Assembly: GCA_003001975.1 (NCBI GenBank)
Contig: PVUG01000012.1
Coordinates: 62,001-126,000 of the forward strand
Direction: 5' to 3'
Origin: Martelella mediterranea
GTDB taxonomy: Bacteria > Pseudomonadota > Alphaproteobacteria > Rhizobiales > Rhizobiaceae
Length of the DNA stretch: 64,000 nucleotides
Part shown: piece by piece, positions 1 through 8,982 of the stretch
How the letters are laid out: every line of letters begins with the position of its first letter
How positions within the stretch are numbered: position 1 is the first letter of the stretch
Translations under genes and position numbers: made by a program
The notes under the pieces: model-generated
What the model saw: the letters and a program-made list of their open reading frames with translations, nothing else
Told to the model about the DNA's origin: nothing
The model's database searches: none

Positions 1-660
1 GACGTCATGTCGATGCGGGGCAATCATGATCTTCTGCTGCTCGAACATTCGGCCGAAAGCGTGCCGCCGCGCGACAAGTCGCTGATTGCCAGCGTCATTT
101 TCGGAGGCATCGTGGCGCTGTCGGCAACGGGGCTTTCGCCGATGGTGGTCAATTCGGTGGTCGGCGCGCTGCTGATGATCGTTTTTGGCTGCCTGACCTT
201 TCAGCAGGCCGCCCGCGCCTTCGACCGCCAGATTTTCCTGCTTGTCGGCGCTTCCATTGCCATGGCCACTGCGCTGGAGGCGACCGGCGGCGCGCGCCTG
301 ATTGCCGAGGGTATCGTGGGGCTGGGCGGCGGCTCGTCGGCGCCGGTGGTTCTGGCCCTGCTGTTCATTGCGGTGGCGCTGTTGACCAACCTTTTGTCGA
401 ACAATGCGACATCGGCGCTGTTCATTCCGATTTCACTGGACATGGCGCGCCGGATCGGGGCGCCGCCGGAGGTGTTTGCCGCTGCCGTCATCTACGCCGC
501 CAACTGCTCGTTTGCGACGCCGATTGCCTATCAGACCAACCTCATGGTCATGGGGCCGGGGCATTACGGCTTTCGCGACTTCCTGCGCGCCGGTCTGCCG
601 CTGATCGCGCTCATTACCATCGTCTTTTCGCTGCTGGCGCCGTGGTATTACAATCTCTGA
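1..660 (+). CDS. SLC13-family (DASS/ArsB-like) permease, C-terminal part
   Basis: The reading frame is open from the first base of the window, so this is the 3' end of a gene that starts upstream. The visible part has about six hydrophobic segments. A conserved region near residues 130-185 reads L-L-S-N-N-A-T followed by CSFATPIAYQTN and a P-G-H-Y-G stretch. This is the second SNT/SNA-type substrate and sodium-binding hairpin of SLC13 and related anion permeases. Proteins of this type move dicarboxylates, sulfate or similar anions across the inner membrane. The substrate cannot be told from this half. The last codon lies 10 bases before the end of the convergent nadC. Confidence 0.85.
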   Translation, partial: DVMSMRGNHDLLLLEHSAESVPPRDKSLIASVIFGGIVALSATGLSPMVVNSVVGALLMIVFGCLTFQQAARAFDRQIFLLVGASIAMATALEATGGARLIAEGIVGLGGGSSAPVVLALLFIAVALLTNLLSNNATSALFIPISLDMARRIGAPPEVFAAAVIYAANCSFATPIAYQTNLMVMGPGHYGFRDFLRAGLPLIALITIVFSLLAPWYYNL

Positions 661-669
661 TGCGCCGGT

Positions 670-1524
670 TCAGCCGGTGGCGTCGCGATAGTCGAGGCCA
701 ATGTCGAGAACCGGGGCGGAATGTGTCAGCCAGCCGATGGAGATCAGATCGACACCGGCTTTTGCGACGTCACCTGCCGTTTCCGGTGTGATCCCGCCGG
801 AGGCTTCGGTGGTGGCACGGCCGGCAACAATTTCAACGGCGCGGCGCAGCGTCTCGGGGGACATATTGTCAAGGAGGACCGCATCGACGCCTTCGGCCAT
901 GGCTTCTTCGAGTTGGGCGAGCGTATCGACTTCGACCTCGATCTTCACCATATGGCCGGCGTTCTCCTTCGCGCGGCGGATCGCGGTGGCAATGCTGCCG
1001 GCAATGGCGATGTGATTGTCCTTGATGAGCACGGCATCGGCGAGCGAGAAACGATGATTGCCGCCACCGCCGGCCCGCACGGCATATTTCTCCAGCGCCC
1101 TGAGCCCCGGCGTCGTCTTGCGGGTGCAGACAATGGCAGCGCCCGTGCCGGCAACCGCCTTGACCACGCCTGCCGTGACCGTGGCGATGCCGGAGAAATG
1201 GCCGAGAAAATTGAGCGCGGTGCGCTCGCCGGTCAATAATGCACGCGACGGACCGGTCACGGTCGCGATGATATCGCCGGCCGCAATGGCGCTGCCGTCT
1301 TCCGCGTGCCGGGTCAGGCGGATCGATGGATCGACGAGCGTGAAAGCGAGTTCTGCGGCATCGAGCCCGGCGACCACGCCCGGCTTTCTGGCAGCCATGA
1401 CCACCGAGGAATGGTGATCCGGTGGAATGACTGCATCGGCGGTGATGTCGCCGGCAAGGCCGAGGTCTTCTTCAAGCGCACGGCGGACGGCAGGTTCGAT
1501 GACGAGGCGGGGCAGGGATTGCAT
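670..1524 (-). CDS. nadC: Quinolinate phosphoribosyltransferase NadC
   Basis: NadC converts quinolinate and PRPP to nicotinate mononucleotide, carbon dioxide and pyrophosphate, the third step of de novo NAD synthesis. Visible family features are the N-terminal L-x-E-D-L-G-x-x-G-D-I-T segment, the CTRKTTPGLR active-site motif, GGGGNHR, an I-K-x-N-H segment, VEVEVD and the C-terminal D-x-I-S-I-G-x-L-T-H. The frame is open to 1599, but that extension lies inside nadB. The ATG at 1522-1524 gives a normal 284-residue protein and leaves one base after the nadB stop, so it is preferred. It is the last gene of nadA-nadB-nadC. Confidence 0.95.
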   Translation of the reverse strand: MQSLPRLVIEPAVRRALEEDLGLAGDITADAVIPPDHHSSVVMAARKPGVVAGLDAAELAFTLVDPSIRLTRHAEDGSAIAAGDIIATVTGPSRALLTGERTALNFLGHFSGIATVTAGVVKAVAGTGAAIVCTRKTTPGLRALEKYAVRAGGGGNHRFSLADAVLIKDNHIAIAGSIATAIRRAKENAGHMVKIEVEVDTLAQLEEAMAEGVDAVLLDNMSPETLRRAVEIVAGRATTEASGGITPETAGDVAKAGVDLISIGWLTHSAPVLDIGLDYRDATG

Positions 1525-1525
1525 G

Positions 1526-3061
1526 TCAGGCGCTCCGGGCGAGTGAATGGCGGATCGGGTGTGCGCCGGAAATGGTCCCGGCGGCCGTGAAAATGTCATC
1601 GAGGGTCATGGTCTGCCGGCGCGGATGCGCGGTTTTTTCCGGAAAATCGCTGCGGGCATGGGCACCGCGCGATTCCGTGCGCAAGGTCGCGAAAACGGCG
1701 ATTGAAAGCGCCACCACGGCCGGATCGGCGTCTGGGCCGGTGCTTTGCGCGAGCGGCAGAAGTGCAGTGACGGCCGTTGCAAGCGCGGGGCCGTTGCGGA
1801 TCACCCCCAGATGGCGGGAGACGATCGAACGCACCCGGTCCGTTTGGGCTGCCGGCGGCACGGCCGTGGCAATCGAATGGCTGGTGGCAATGCCGGGGCG
1901 GGCGGCGATATCCCGTGCTGCGGCCAGACCTGCCGCTGCGGCTTCCAGCAGCGAATTGCTGGCAAGCCGGTTGGCGCCATGCAGGCCCGTGGCTGCGCAT
2001 TCGCCGACGGCCCACAGGCCCGAGACGGTGGTGCGGGCATCGATATCGGTGGCGACGCCGCCCATGTGGTAATGCTCGGCGGGACGCACGGGTATGCGAT
2101 CTGTCGCCGGGTCGATCCCTGCGCGCGCGCAGATTCCGGTAATGGCCGGAAAGCGTGTGGCAAAGCGGGCCCGAAGTGCGGGCGGTGCATCGAGAAAGAC
2201 TTTTCGGCCAAGGGCCATTTCAGCGGCTATCGCACGGGCGACAACATCGCGGGGCGCCAGTTCGGCGCCCGGTATTCCGGCAAGAAAGCGCTCGCCCCTA
2301 TCGTCGACCAGGATTGCGCCCTCGCCACGAACCGCCTCGCTGATCAGCGGCAGAGGCCTTGTCGCGGTGGCAAGGGCCGTCGGGTGGAACTGCACGAATT
2401 CCATATCGGAAAGGGCGGCGCCCGCACGGGCGGCCAGCATCACGCCCTGTCCGAAATTCCCGGCCGGGTTGGTTGAGGCATGATAAAGCCCGCCAATGCC
2501 GCCGGTTGCCAGCACGACGCGACCCGTTTCGATGGGGATAGCCCGATCGTTGCGGACGCAGAGAAGGCCGCGCACGGTGTTGTTCTCAACCAGCAGGCGG
2601 CGGACCTCGGTGCCGGACATTACGGTGACGGAGGGCGTGGCGGCGACCGCCTTTGCAAGGGCCGCGACAATGGCCGCGCCGGACGCGTCGCCGCCGGCAT
2701 GCAGGATCCGGTGTCGTGAATGCGCCGCTTCAAGGCCGCGCTGAAATGCGCCGTTTTCCTCCCGGTCAAAAATAACGCCGTGGCGCTCCAGAAAGGCGAT
2801 AACCTCGGGTGCTGCGGAGACAATGGCGCGGGCGGCATTGCGATCGGAAAGACCGTCGCCTGCGCCAAGGGTGTCTTCAAGGTGCAGTTCGGGGCTGTCG
2901 TCCTCGCCCAATGCTGCGGCAATGCCGCCCTGGGCCCAGGCACTGGAGGTCCCGGCGCCGAGTTCGGCTCCGGTGATCAGCAGAACCGGCTGCGGCGCGA
3001 GCGCCAGCGCGGTGACAAGGCCGCCAATGCCGGAACCGATCACGGCGACTGGCGCACTCAT
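1526..3061 (-). CDS. nadB: L-aspartate oxidase NadB
   Basis: This FAD enzyme oxidises L-aspartate to iminoaspartate, which NadA condenses with dihydroxyacetone phosphate. The N-terminus has the dinucleotide-binding motif V-I-G-S-G-I-G-G-L. Further on are the flavin-contact segment S-S-x-W-A-Q-G-G-I-A-A, the capping-domain stretch [15 protein letters not shown], and the catalytic-region HYHMGG followed by [21 protein letters not shown]. At 511 residues it has the usual length. Its ATG overlaps the nadA stop by four bases (ATGA), which indicates translational coupling. Confidence 0.95.
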   Translation of the reverse strand: MSAPVAVIGSGIGGLVTALALAPQPVLLITGAELGAGTSSAWAQGGIAAALGEDDSPELHLEDTLGAGDGLSDRNAARAIVSAAPEVIAFLERHGVIFDREENGAFQRGLEAAHSRHRILHAGGDASGAAIVAALAKAVAATPSVTVMSGTEVRRLLVENNTVRGLLCVRNDRAIPIETGRVVLATGGIGGLYHASTNPAGNFGQGVMLAARAGAALSDMEFVQFHPTALATATRPLPLISEAVRGEGAILVDDRGERFLAGIPGAELAPRDVVARAIAAEMALGRKVFLDAPPALRARFATRFPAITGICARAGIDPATDRIPVRPAEHYHMGGVATDIDARTTVSGLWAVGECAATGLHGANRLASNSLLEAAAAGLAAARDIAARPGIATSHSIATAVPPAAQTDRVRSIVSRHLGVIRNGPALATAVTALLPLAQSTGPDADPAVVALSIAVFATLRTESRGAHARSDFPEKTAHPRRQTMTLDDIFTAAGTISGAHPIRHSLARSA

Positions 3062-4026
3062 ACCGCAAGCATCCGTTCAACCGCGCGCCGTGCGTCATCG
3101 GCAATCGCCGGATCGACGGTCACCTCATGGCGGTTTTCTTCAAGGGCCGCGCGGATATTGGCGAGCGAAATGCGCTTCATATGCGGACACAGATTGCAGG
3201 GGCGCACGAAATCGACCTCGGGGTGCTGCACGGAAACATTGTCGCTCATCGAGCACTCCGTCAAAAGCACCACGCGTCCGGGTTTGGCGCTGCCGACATA
3301 ATCCGACATGCCGGCCGTGGAGCCGGAGAAATCCGCCTCCGCGACAACCTCGGGCGGGCATTCGGGATGGGCGATGATGGTGACGCCCGGCCAGGCCTCG
3401 CGCATCTCGCGCACATCATCGGCCGTAAACAGTTCATGCACTTCACAATGGCCATGCCAGGCAATCAATTCGACATCGGTTTCGCGCGCAATGTTGCGGG
3501 CCAGATATTCGTCCGGCAGCATCAGCACTTTCGGCACGCCAAGCGATTCCACCACGCGTTTGGCATTGCCCGAGGTGCAGCAGATATCCGAAGCCGCCTT
3601 CACGGCCGCCGATGTGTTCACATAGGTCACCACCGGCACGCCGGGATGGGCCTGGCGCAGAAGTGCGATGTCTGCGGGGGTAATGGAATCGGCAAGCGAA
3701 CAGCCGGCGCCCATGTCGGGGATCAGGACGGTCTTTTCCGGGTTCAGCAATTTGGCGGTTTCGGCCATGAAATGAACGCCGGCCAGCACGATCACGTCAG
3801 CCTCGACCCGGGTTGCCTCGCGGGCAAGCGCCAGACTGTCCCCGACGATATCGGCGACGCCGTGAAAGATCTCGGGGGTCTGGTAGTTATGCGCCAGAAC
3901 GACGGCATTGCGTTCGTTTTTCAACCGCAAAATGGCTTCGATATCGTCTTCGAAGCTCAGCCATTCGGCTTTCGGAATCACATGCGAAACGCGCTCATAG
4001 AGAGCGGCGGAGAGGGGAGCGTTCAT
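3058..4026 (-). CDS. nadA: Quinolinate synthase NadA
   Basis: NadA is a 4Fe-4S enzyme that condenses iminoaspartate with dihydroxyacetone phosphate to quinolinate. The three cluster cysteines are visible in GAGCSLADS, in D-I-C-C-T-S-G-N-A and in the C-terminal R-P-C-N-L-C-P-H. The substrate region [10 protein letters not shown] is near the N-terminus. Two ATGs lie two codons apart. AGGAGG sits 8 bases before the second ATG (4024-4026) but only 2 bases before the first (4030-4032), so the second is chosen, giving 322 residues. It opens the nadABC operon, behind the candidate NadQ operator at 4071-4089. Confidence 0.93.
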   Translation of the reverse strand: MNAPLSAALYERVSHVIPKAEWLSFEDDIEAILRLKNERNAVVLAHNYQTPEIFHGVADIVGDSLALAREATRVEADVIVLAGVHFMAETAKLLNPEKTVLIPDMGAGCSLADSITPADIALLRQAHPGVPVVTYVNTSAAVKAASDICCTSGNAKRVVESLGVPKVLMLPDEYLARNIARETDVELIAWHGHCEVHELFTADDVREMREAWPGVTIIAHPECPPEVVAEADFSGSTAGMSDYVGSAKPGRVVLLTECSMSDNVSVQHPEVDFVRPCNLCPHMKRISLANIRAALEENRHEVTVDPAIADDARRAVERMLAV

Positions 4027-4345
4027 CTGCATTTCCTCCTTGCGGTCGGATATCGGCTCCGACGATCTATTATACTCATTTAGAGTATATATAGAGCGGA
4101 GTCATAATCTCATGCCCCGGCAATGTCAAATCGACCTTGCCGTTGAGGCCTGTTCTGTTTCGGCGGAGCGGGGGAGGTGCAGCGTTCGGCGGCTGCGAAG
4201 ATGGCCGATTACATCGGCTGTTTCGCGAAGGGAATGCGGCCTTTGATGCCAGCTCTGCGCAGAAGCTCGTGGTGCCGCGAGCGTGCTACGGATGCCGTGT
4301 GCAGTCGTGGCTGTTCTGTTTATGAGGTCTGCGTAGAATGGTGCT
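4027..4345. other. Intergenic region between nadQ and nadA
   Basis: No convincing gene is present. The stretch holds the ribosome site of nadA, a perfect 7-bp dyad (4071-4089), a minus-strand TATAAT at 4069-4074 that overlaps the dyad, and a TTGACA on the minus strand at 4124-4129. The last two are too far apart to be one promoter. Nothing else was recognised. Confidence 0.6.
4071..4089. promoter_or_regulatory. Candidate NadQ operator upstream of nadABC
   Basis: TATACTC and GAGTATA form a perfect 7-bp inverted repeat around the 5-base spacer ATTTA, 45 bases upstream of the nadA start. On the minus strand the sequence TATAAT (4069-4074) overlaps one arm. A protein bound here would cover a likely -10 element. 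The nadQ-like repressor gene is immediately upstream, so I infer that this is its target and that it shuts off NAD synthesis when the cofactor is plentiful. Binding itself is not shown by the sequence. Confidence 0.7.
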
Positions 4346-5263
4346 CTACATGCGCGCAACCGGCAGCCGTGAACCGGCGAGCGCGCGTTCGGTCAGGATG
4401 GCGTGGCGGTAGCGGTAAAGCCGGGCCGGACGTCCGCCGGTCTCGCTCGTCGTTTCGCCGGTTTCCTCAATCAGCTGCTGCTGGTCGATCTGGCGGCGGA
4501 AATTGGGTTTGTGCAGCTTCAGTCCGGCCAGCGCCTCGACGCCCTTTTGCAGCTGGAGCAGGGTGAAACTTTCCGGCATCAGCTCGAAAATCACCGGCCG
4601 GTACTTGATCTTGGCGCGCAGGCGGGCAATCGCCGTGGCGAGGATGCGGCGGTGGTCGCCGGCCATCGGCTTGCCGAACCAGAACGCGGGTGCCAGCCCC
4701 GCTTCGGCAATCAGCCCGGCCTCATACATCAGTTCATAGCGCTGCAGCACCAGTTCCTCGTTCCAGGTCATGTCGTCCAGTCCGAACGCATAGGCGATGC
4801 GGTGCAGGCGATGCGCCCGTCCGGGGCGGTCGCTCATGCCCCACTGGGTCAGCATGTCGGTGATCTTCTCGAGGATTTCGGGTCTGCCGCCGCGCAGGTC
4901 CTCCCATGGAAAATAGGTGTACCAGTCTTTCCACAAAGGCCGTCCGCCGCCCGGTGGTGCCTGTTCGCGCACAAGTCCCAGATAGCTGATCGAAATGGTC
5001 CGCAGGTCATCCGGGCCGCGGTCGCGGTCGGCAAAGGTGTAGAGTTGTTCGAGATAGCCGACGGGGTGGCCGGTCTGGCTTTCCACCCATGAGCGCAATC
5101 CGGCCTGCAGGCTGCGGTGGTCGCTTTCGAACGGTCCCGAAGGCAGGGCAGCGCCGGTGCGCACGGTCATGACGCGCGGCACGTCATCCGTCAGCGCGGT
5201 CAAGACGGCAATCAGTTCGGGGTGGACGAGAGCCTCGGTCACGGTCGCTTCGCTCTTTCTCAT
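4346..5263 (-). CDS. nadQ: NadQ-type transcriptional regulator of NAD synthesis
   Basis: The N-terminal two thirds has a Nudix-like fold signature without catalysis: a segment Y-L-E-Q-L-Y-T-F-A-D-R-D-R (residues 70-82) followed by ISISYLGLV, with no intact Nudix box. The C-terminus (about 225-290) has F-T-L-x-x-L-Q-x-x-x-E-x-L-x-G-x-x-x-x-K-x-N-F-R-R, the winged-helix region of the NrtR/NadQ group. Such regulators sense NAD-related ligands. The frame is open to 5383, but the ATG at 5261-5263 (305 residues) avoids overlap with the Nudix gene. No strong ribosome site is visible before it. Position upstream of nadABC on the same strand supports the NadQ name, which is by family and context only. 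Confidence 0.85.
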   Translation of the reverse strand: MRKSEATVTEALVHPELIAVLTALTDDVPRVMTVRTGAALPSGPFESDHRSLQAGLRSWVESQTGHPVGYLEQLYTFADRDRGPDDLRTISISYLGLVREQAPPGGGRPLWKDWYTYFPWEDLRGGRPEILEKITDMLTQWGMSDRPGRAHRLHRIAYAFGLDDMTWNEELVLQRYELMYEAGLIAEAGLAPAFWFGKPMAGDHRRILATAIARLRAKIKYRPVIFELMPESFTLLQLQKGVEALAGLKLHKPNFRRQIDQQQLIEETGETTSETGGRPARLYRYRHAILTERALAGSRLPVARM

Positions 5264-5315
5264 GTATAAAGGGCGGTAGCACCAAATGCCTTTTGCGCCA
5301 AGAAAAAGCGCGCGG

Positions 5316-5834
5316 TTATTTTGCACCGGGCAGGAAGCGCGCCCGCACCCGCTCATCGACCGTGTCGCTGTGTTCGGCGTCAAACCAGCGCGCGTCGTGC
5401 ACTTCCAGAAGGTTTGGCGTCAATGTGCCTGAAACGATCGCGGCGAAGCGGATATCGAGATGATAGTGTTCCGGTTCGCCCTTTCTGCTGTTTTCCGGGA
5501 TGCGATGCAGATCGAGGCTGACGGGCATTTCATCCGGAGCGAGTTCGGCGATCAGGCCGGTTTCCTCCCTGCATTCGCGGCAGGCCGCCTCCGCCGGCGT
5601 TTCGCCGGGGTCCAGATGTCCGCCGGGCTGGAACCACTTGCCCGTCGCCCTGTGATGGATCAGCGCAATGCGCGTGGCGTCCGGCGAAAATGCAAACAAC
5701 GATGCCGTTGCGTGCACCGGAAAGGTGTGGCGGCTCGCATAGTCGACGGCGTCGCGCACAAAGGCGCTGTAGCGGGTGGAAAAGCGTGCGTCATAGGCGG
5801 CAATAACGGATTTTACGGTATTGTCCTGTTTCAC
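5316..5834 (-). CDS. Nudix hydrolase
   Basis: A complete Nudix box, G-G-H-L-D-P-G-E-T-P-A-E-A-A-C-R-E-C-R-E, continues into ETGL and provides the metal-binding glutamates. The enzyme should hydrolyse a nucleoside diphosphate linked to another group, and the substrate is unknown. The frame is open to 5939. No ATG in the extension has a ribosome site, while GTG at 5832-5834 is preceded by GGAAGAGG at 4 bases, so I chose the GTG (172 residues). The start remains uncertain. It lies 52 bases upstream of nadQ on the same strand, so a role in turnover of an NAD-related compound such as ADP-ribose is possible but inferred only from position. Confidence 0.82.
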   Translation of the reverse strand: MKQDNTVKSVIAAYDARFSTRYSAFVRDAVDYASRHTFPVHATASLFAFSPDATRIALIHHRATGKWFQPGGHLDPGETPAEAACRECREETGLIAELAPDEMPVSLDLHRIPENSRKGEPEHYHLDIRFAAIVSGTLTPNLLEVHDARWFDAEHSDTVDERVRARFLPGAK

Positions 5835-6299
5835 GTTGCCTCTTCCGCCCTGTTCCGGTTTGACGGATGACAATAAACCGCGAACCTCTGCTTTCATAGC
5901 GAACCGGCAGGTCACCCTGTGGACAGTAATCTTGTGCAACCCAGACCCGTGTTGCGAGACATAGCATTGCGCGGAAGCTGCCTTAATTTGCCATTTTTGT
6001 CGTATTTCGCAAAGTTATAGCGATTTCATTGCGGTGTGACGATTTGCGATATGTCCGGTCTTTTGTTTTTTGATTGCATGGTCAAGAAAAAGCGCTAGTC
6101 TCGCCACAAGTGTGACATCTGCGGTTGGGGCAGATGAGCACGGGTCTTGATGACGTTGCGCTGTCCATAGCGGGCCGGACGTTGAGAAGGGTCTCCTGCA
6201 CGACAGAACAGACTGATGACTGGCATTGCCGGAGACATTCTGCAGATCATGACGGGCCTTGCCCGTTTCAAAGGCTGATTTCACTTCAACAAGGGGAAA
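5835..6299. other. Intergenic region upstream of the peptide ABC operon
   Basis: No gene is supported here. The region separates the divergent Nudix gene and the dppA-like gene and must hold both promoters. The only structure I see is a 7-bp dyad at 6116-6136. The ribosome site AAGGGG of the dppA-like gene is at the right edge. Confidence 0.5.
6116..6136. promoter_or_regulatory. Inverted repeat upstream of dppA-like gene
   Basis: CATCTGC and GCAGATG form a perfect 7-bp inverted repeat with a 7-base spacer, about 165 bases before the dppA-like start. It could be an operator or a hairpin in the leader. No regulator gene is next to the operon, so its partner is unknown. Confidence 0.35.
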
Positions 6300-7898
6300 A
6301 TGATGAAGAAACTGAAAGCTTTGGCTCTCGCTACGAGCGTCTTTGTCGCGCTTGGCGGTGCTGCCAGCGCCAAGACGCTCGTCTACTGCTCGGAAGGTTC
6401 GCCGGAAGGCTTCGATCCTGCGCCGTATACATCCGGCACCACCTTCGATGCCGCCTCGCGCACGGTCTATAACCGTCTTGCTGAATTCAAGCACGGTTCC
6501 ACCGAAGTCGAGCCCGGTCTTGCCGAAAGCTGGGATGTTTCCGACGACGGCCTGGAATACACCTTCCATCTGCGTCCGGGCGTCAAGTTCCAGACGACCG
6601 ACTATTTCACGCCCACGCGTGAGATGAATGCCGACGACGTCATCTTCTCCTTCATGCGCCAGATGGATGAATCCAGCCCCTGGTATCAGTATGCGCCGGG
6701 CATCTCCTGGGAATATTTCAACGGCATGTCGATGCCCGAGCTCATCAAGAGCATCGACAAGGTCGACGACATGACGGTGAAGTTCGTGCTGAACCGCCCG
6801 GAAGCGCCGATGATCGCGAACCTGGCCATGGACTTCGCCTCCATCGTTTCCAAGGAATATGCCGATCAGCTTGAAGCCGATGGCTCGATGGAACAGTTCA
6901 ACCAGAAGCCGGTCGGTACGGGTCCGTTCACCTATGTTGCCTATCAGCAGGATGCCGTCATCCGCTACAAGGCCAACCCGGACTATTTCAAGGGCCAGCA
7001 GGCGATCGACAACCTGATCTTCGCCATCACCACGGATGCCGCCGTGCGTCGCCAGAAGCTTGAAGCCGGCGAATGCCAGATCATGCCTTACCCGGCGCCG
7101 GCAGACATCGAGGCGCTGCAGGAAAACGACGACCTGACGGTGATGGAGAAGGAAGGCCTGAACGTCGGCTACCTCGCCTACAACACCAAGATGGCGCCGT
7201 TCGACAATCCGAAGGTCCGCAAGGCGCTGAACATGGCGATCGACAAGCAGGCCATTCTGGAATCGGTGTTCCAGGGCGCCGGTGAAGTGGCCAAGAACCC
7301 GATCCCGCCGACCATGTGGTCGTATAATGACGACGTTCAGGACGATCCCTACGATCCGGAAGCCTCAAAGGCGATGCTGGAAGAAGAAGGCGTCACCGAT
7401 CTCTCGATGAAGATCTGGGCAATGCCGGTTCAGCGTCCGTATAACCCGAACGCCCGTCGTATGGCCGAGCTGATGCAGGCTGACCTCGACAAGGTCGGCG
7501 TCGATGTCGAGATCGTTTCCTATGAGTGGGGCGAATATCTGGCCCGTTCGTCTGCCGAAGACCGCGACGGTGCGGTTCTGCTCGGCTGGACCGGTGATAA
7601 TGGTGACCCGGACAACTTCCTTGCCGTTCTGCTCGGTTGCGATGCTGTCGGCGGTTCCAACCGTTCGCAGTGGTGCTACCAGCCGTTCGAGGACCTGATC
7701 CAGAAGGCCAAGGTGACGTCGGATACCGAAGAACGGACCGAGCTCTACAAGCAGGCTCAGGTGATCTTCAAGGAACAGGCGCCGTGGAACACGATCGCCC
7801 ACTCCAAGGTGTTCATGCCGATGACGACTTCGGTTGAAGGGTTCGTCATGGATCCGCTCGGCTACCACCGCTTCGACGACGTCGACATCACCGAATAA
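6300..7898 (+). CDS. Peptide-type ABC transporter substrate-binding protein (DppA-like)
   Basis: This is a family 5 extracellular solute-binding protein that captures peptides or similar ligands in the periplasm. It has a signal peptide (M-K-K-L-K-A-L-A-L-A-T-S ending A-S-A-K near residue 24). Conserved family segments follow: G-L-A-E-S-W-D-V-S-D-D-G-L-E-Y-T-F-H-L-R-P, N-A-D-D-V-x-F-S-F, P-V-G-T-G-P-F and V-R-K-A-L-N-M-A-I-D-K. At 532 residues it has normal DppA length. Two consecutive ATGs start the gene behind AAGGGG, and either could be used. It heads a five-gene operon. Its closeness to dipeptide-binding proteins suggests dipeptides, but the ligand is not certain. Confidence 0.92.
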   Translation: MMKKLKALALATSVFVALGGAASAKTLVYCSEGSPEGFDPAPYTSGTTFDAASRTVYNRLAEFKHGSTEVEPGLAESWDVSDDGLEYTFHLRPGVKFQTTDYFTPTREMNADDVIFSFMRQMDESSPWYQYAPGISWEYFNGMSMPELIKSIDKVDDMTVKFVLNRPEAPMIANLAMDFASIVSKEYADQLEADGSMEQFNQKPVGTGPFTYVAYQQDAVIRYKANPDYFKGQQAIDNLIFAITTDAAVRRQKLEAGECQIMPYPAPADIEALQENDDLTVMEKEGLNVGYLAYNTKMAPFDNPKVRKALNMAIDKQAILESVFQGAGEVAKNPIPPTMWSYNDDVQDDPYDPEASKAMLEEEGVTDLSMKIWAMPVQRPYNPNARRMAELMQADLDKVGVDVEIVSYEWGEYLARSSAEDRDGAVLLGWTGDNGDPDNFLAVLLGCDAVGGSNRSQWCYQPFEDLIQKAKVTSDTEERTELYKQAQVIFKEQAPWNTIAHSKVFMPMTTSVEGFVMDPLGYHRFDDVDITE

Positions 7899-7918
7899 CA
7901 AGAACGACATTCAGCATT

Positions 7919-7939
7919 GGGGCCGGCTTGTCCGGCCCC
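7919..7939 (+). terminator. Intercistronic hairpin after the dppA-like gene
   Basis: GGGGCCGG and CCGGCCCC form an 8-bp stem around a 5-base loop between the binding-protein gene and the permease gene. No T run follows, so it is more likely a partial terminator or mRNA-stabilising hairpin that keeps the binding protein more abundant than the membrane parts. Confidence 0.7.
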
Positions 7940-7964
7940 TTCGCAATGAAGGCGTAATCGCATT

Positions 7965-8972
7965 ATGCTCAGATTTCTTTTCAGCAAACTGCTGCTGATC
8001 ATTCCGACCTTTATCGGAATTACGATCGTTGCCTTTGGCTTTGTGCGTGTCCTGCCCGGCGATCCCGTGCTGCTTCTGGCCGGCGAGCGCGGCATGGACC
8101 CCGACCGCTATCAGGCGCTTCTTCACCAGTTCGGCTATGACCGCCCGGTTGTCATTCAGTATCTCGACTATGTGTGGGGCCTGCTGCATGGCGATTTCGG
8201 CATCTCGATTGCCACCAAGCAGCCGGTCTTCAGGGAGTTCCTGAACCTGTTTCCGGCAACCGCCGAACTTGGCCTGTGCGCGATGATCCTGGCGGTTGCC
8301 ATCGGCATACCCGCCGGCATCCTGTCTGCGGTGAAGCGCGGATCGGTCTTCGACCAGGCCACGATGGGCATCGCGCTCACCGGCTATTCGATGCCGATCT
8401 TCTGGTGGGGGCTGCTGCTCATCATCCTGTTTTCCGGCATTCTGGGGTGGACGCCTGTCTCGGGGCGTATTTCGCTTCTCTACTATTTCCCCTCCGTCAC
8501 CGGCTTCATGACCATCGACTCGTTGCTGTCGGGGGAAAAGGGGGCGTTTACCTCCGCGCTTTCCCACCTCATTCTGCCGTCGATCGTGCTGGCCACCATC
8601 CCGCTTGCGGTGATTGCGCGGCAGACGCGCTCTGCCATGCTGGAAGTGCTGGGCGAGGATTATGTGCGCACTGCCCGGGCCAAGGGGCTGGCAAACAAGC
8701 GGGTTATCGGCGTTCATGCGCTCAGAAACGCCATGATCCCGGTTATCACGACCATTGGTTTGCAAATCGGCATGCTGATGGCGGGCGCTATTCTGACGGA
8801 AACGATCTTTTCGTGGCCGGGGATCGGCAAGTGGATGATCGATTCGATTTCGCGGCGCGACTATCCGGTGGTGCAGGGCGGACTGGTGCTGATCGCCGGT
8901 CTGGTCATGCTCGTCAATCTGGTTGTCGATCTGCTTTACGGTCTCATCAACCCGCGTATCCGCCACCAGTAG
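7965..8972 (+). CDS. Peptide ABC transporter permease (DppB-like)
   Basis: The protein is an inner-membrane subunit of the peptide importer with about six transmembrane segments in 335 residues. The N-terminus has the DppB-type pattern with R-V-L-P-G-D-P after the first membrane segment. The cytoplasmic coupling loop reads D-Y-V-R-T-A-R-A-K-G-L, the EAA motif that contacts the ATPases. A C-terminal E-T-I-F-S-W-P-G-I-G segment is typical of the family. It pairs with the next gene to form the channel. Confidence 0.93.
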   Translation: MLRFLFSKLLLIIPTFIGITIVAFGFVRVLPGDPVLLLAGERGMDPDRYQALLHQFGYDRPVVIQYLDYVWGLLHGDFGISIATKQPVFREFLNLFPATAELGLCAMILAVAIGIPAGILSAVKRGSVFDQATMGIALTGYSMPIFWWGLLLIILFSGILGWTPVSGRISLLYYFPSVTGFMTIDSLLSGEKGAFTSALSHLILPSIVLATIPLAVIARQTRSAMLEVLGEDYVRTARAKGLANKRVIGVHALRNAMIPVITTIGLQIGMLMAGAILTETIFSWPGIGKWMIDSISRRDYPVVQGGLVLIAGLVMLVNLVVDLLYGLINPRIRHQ

Positions 8973-8982
8973 GAGCTCAGCC

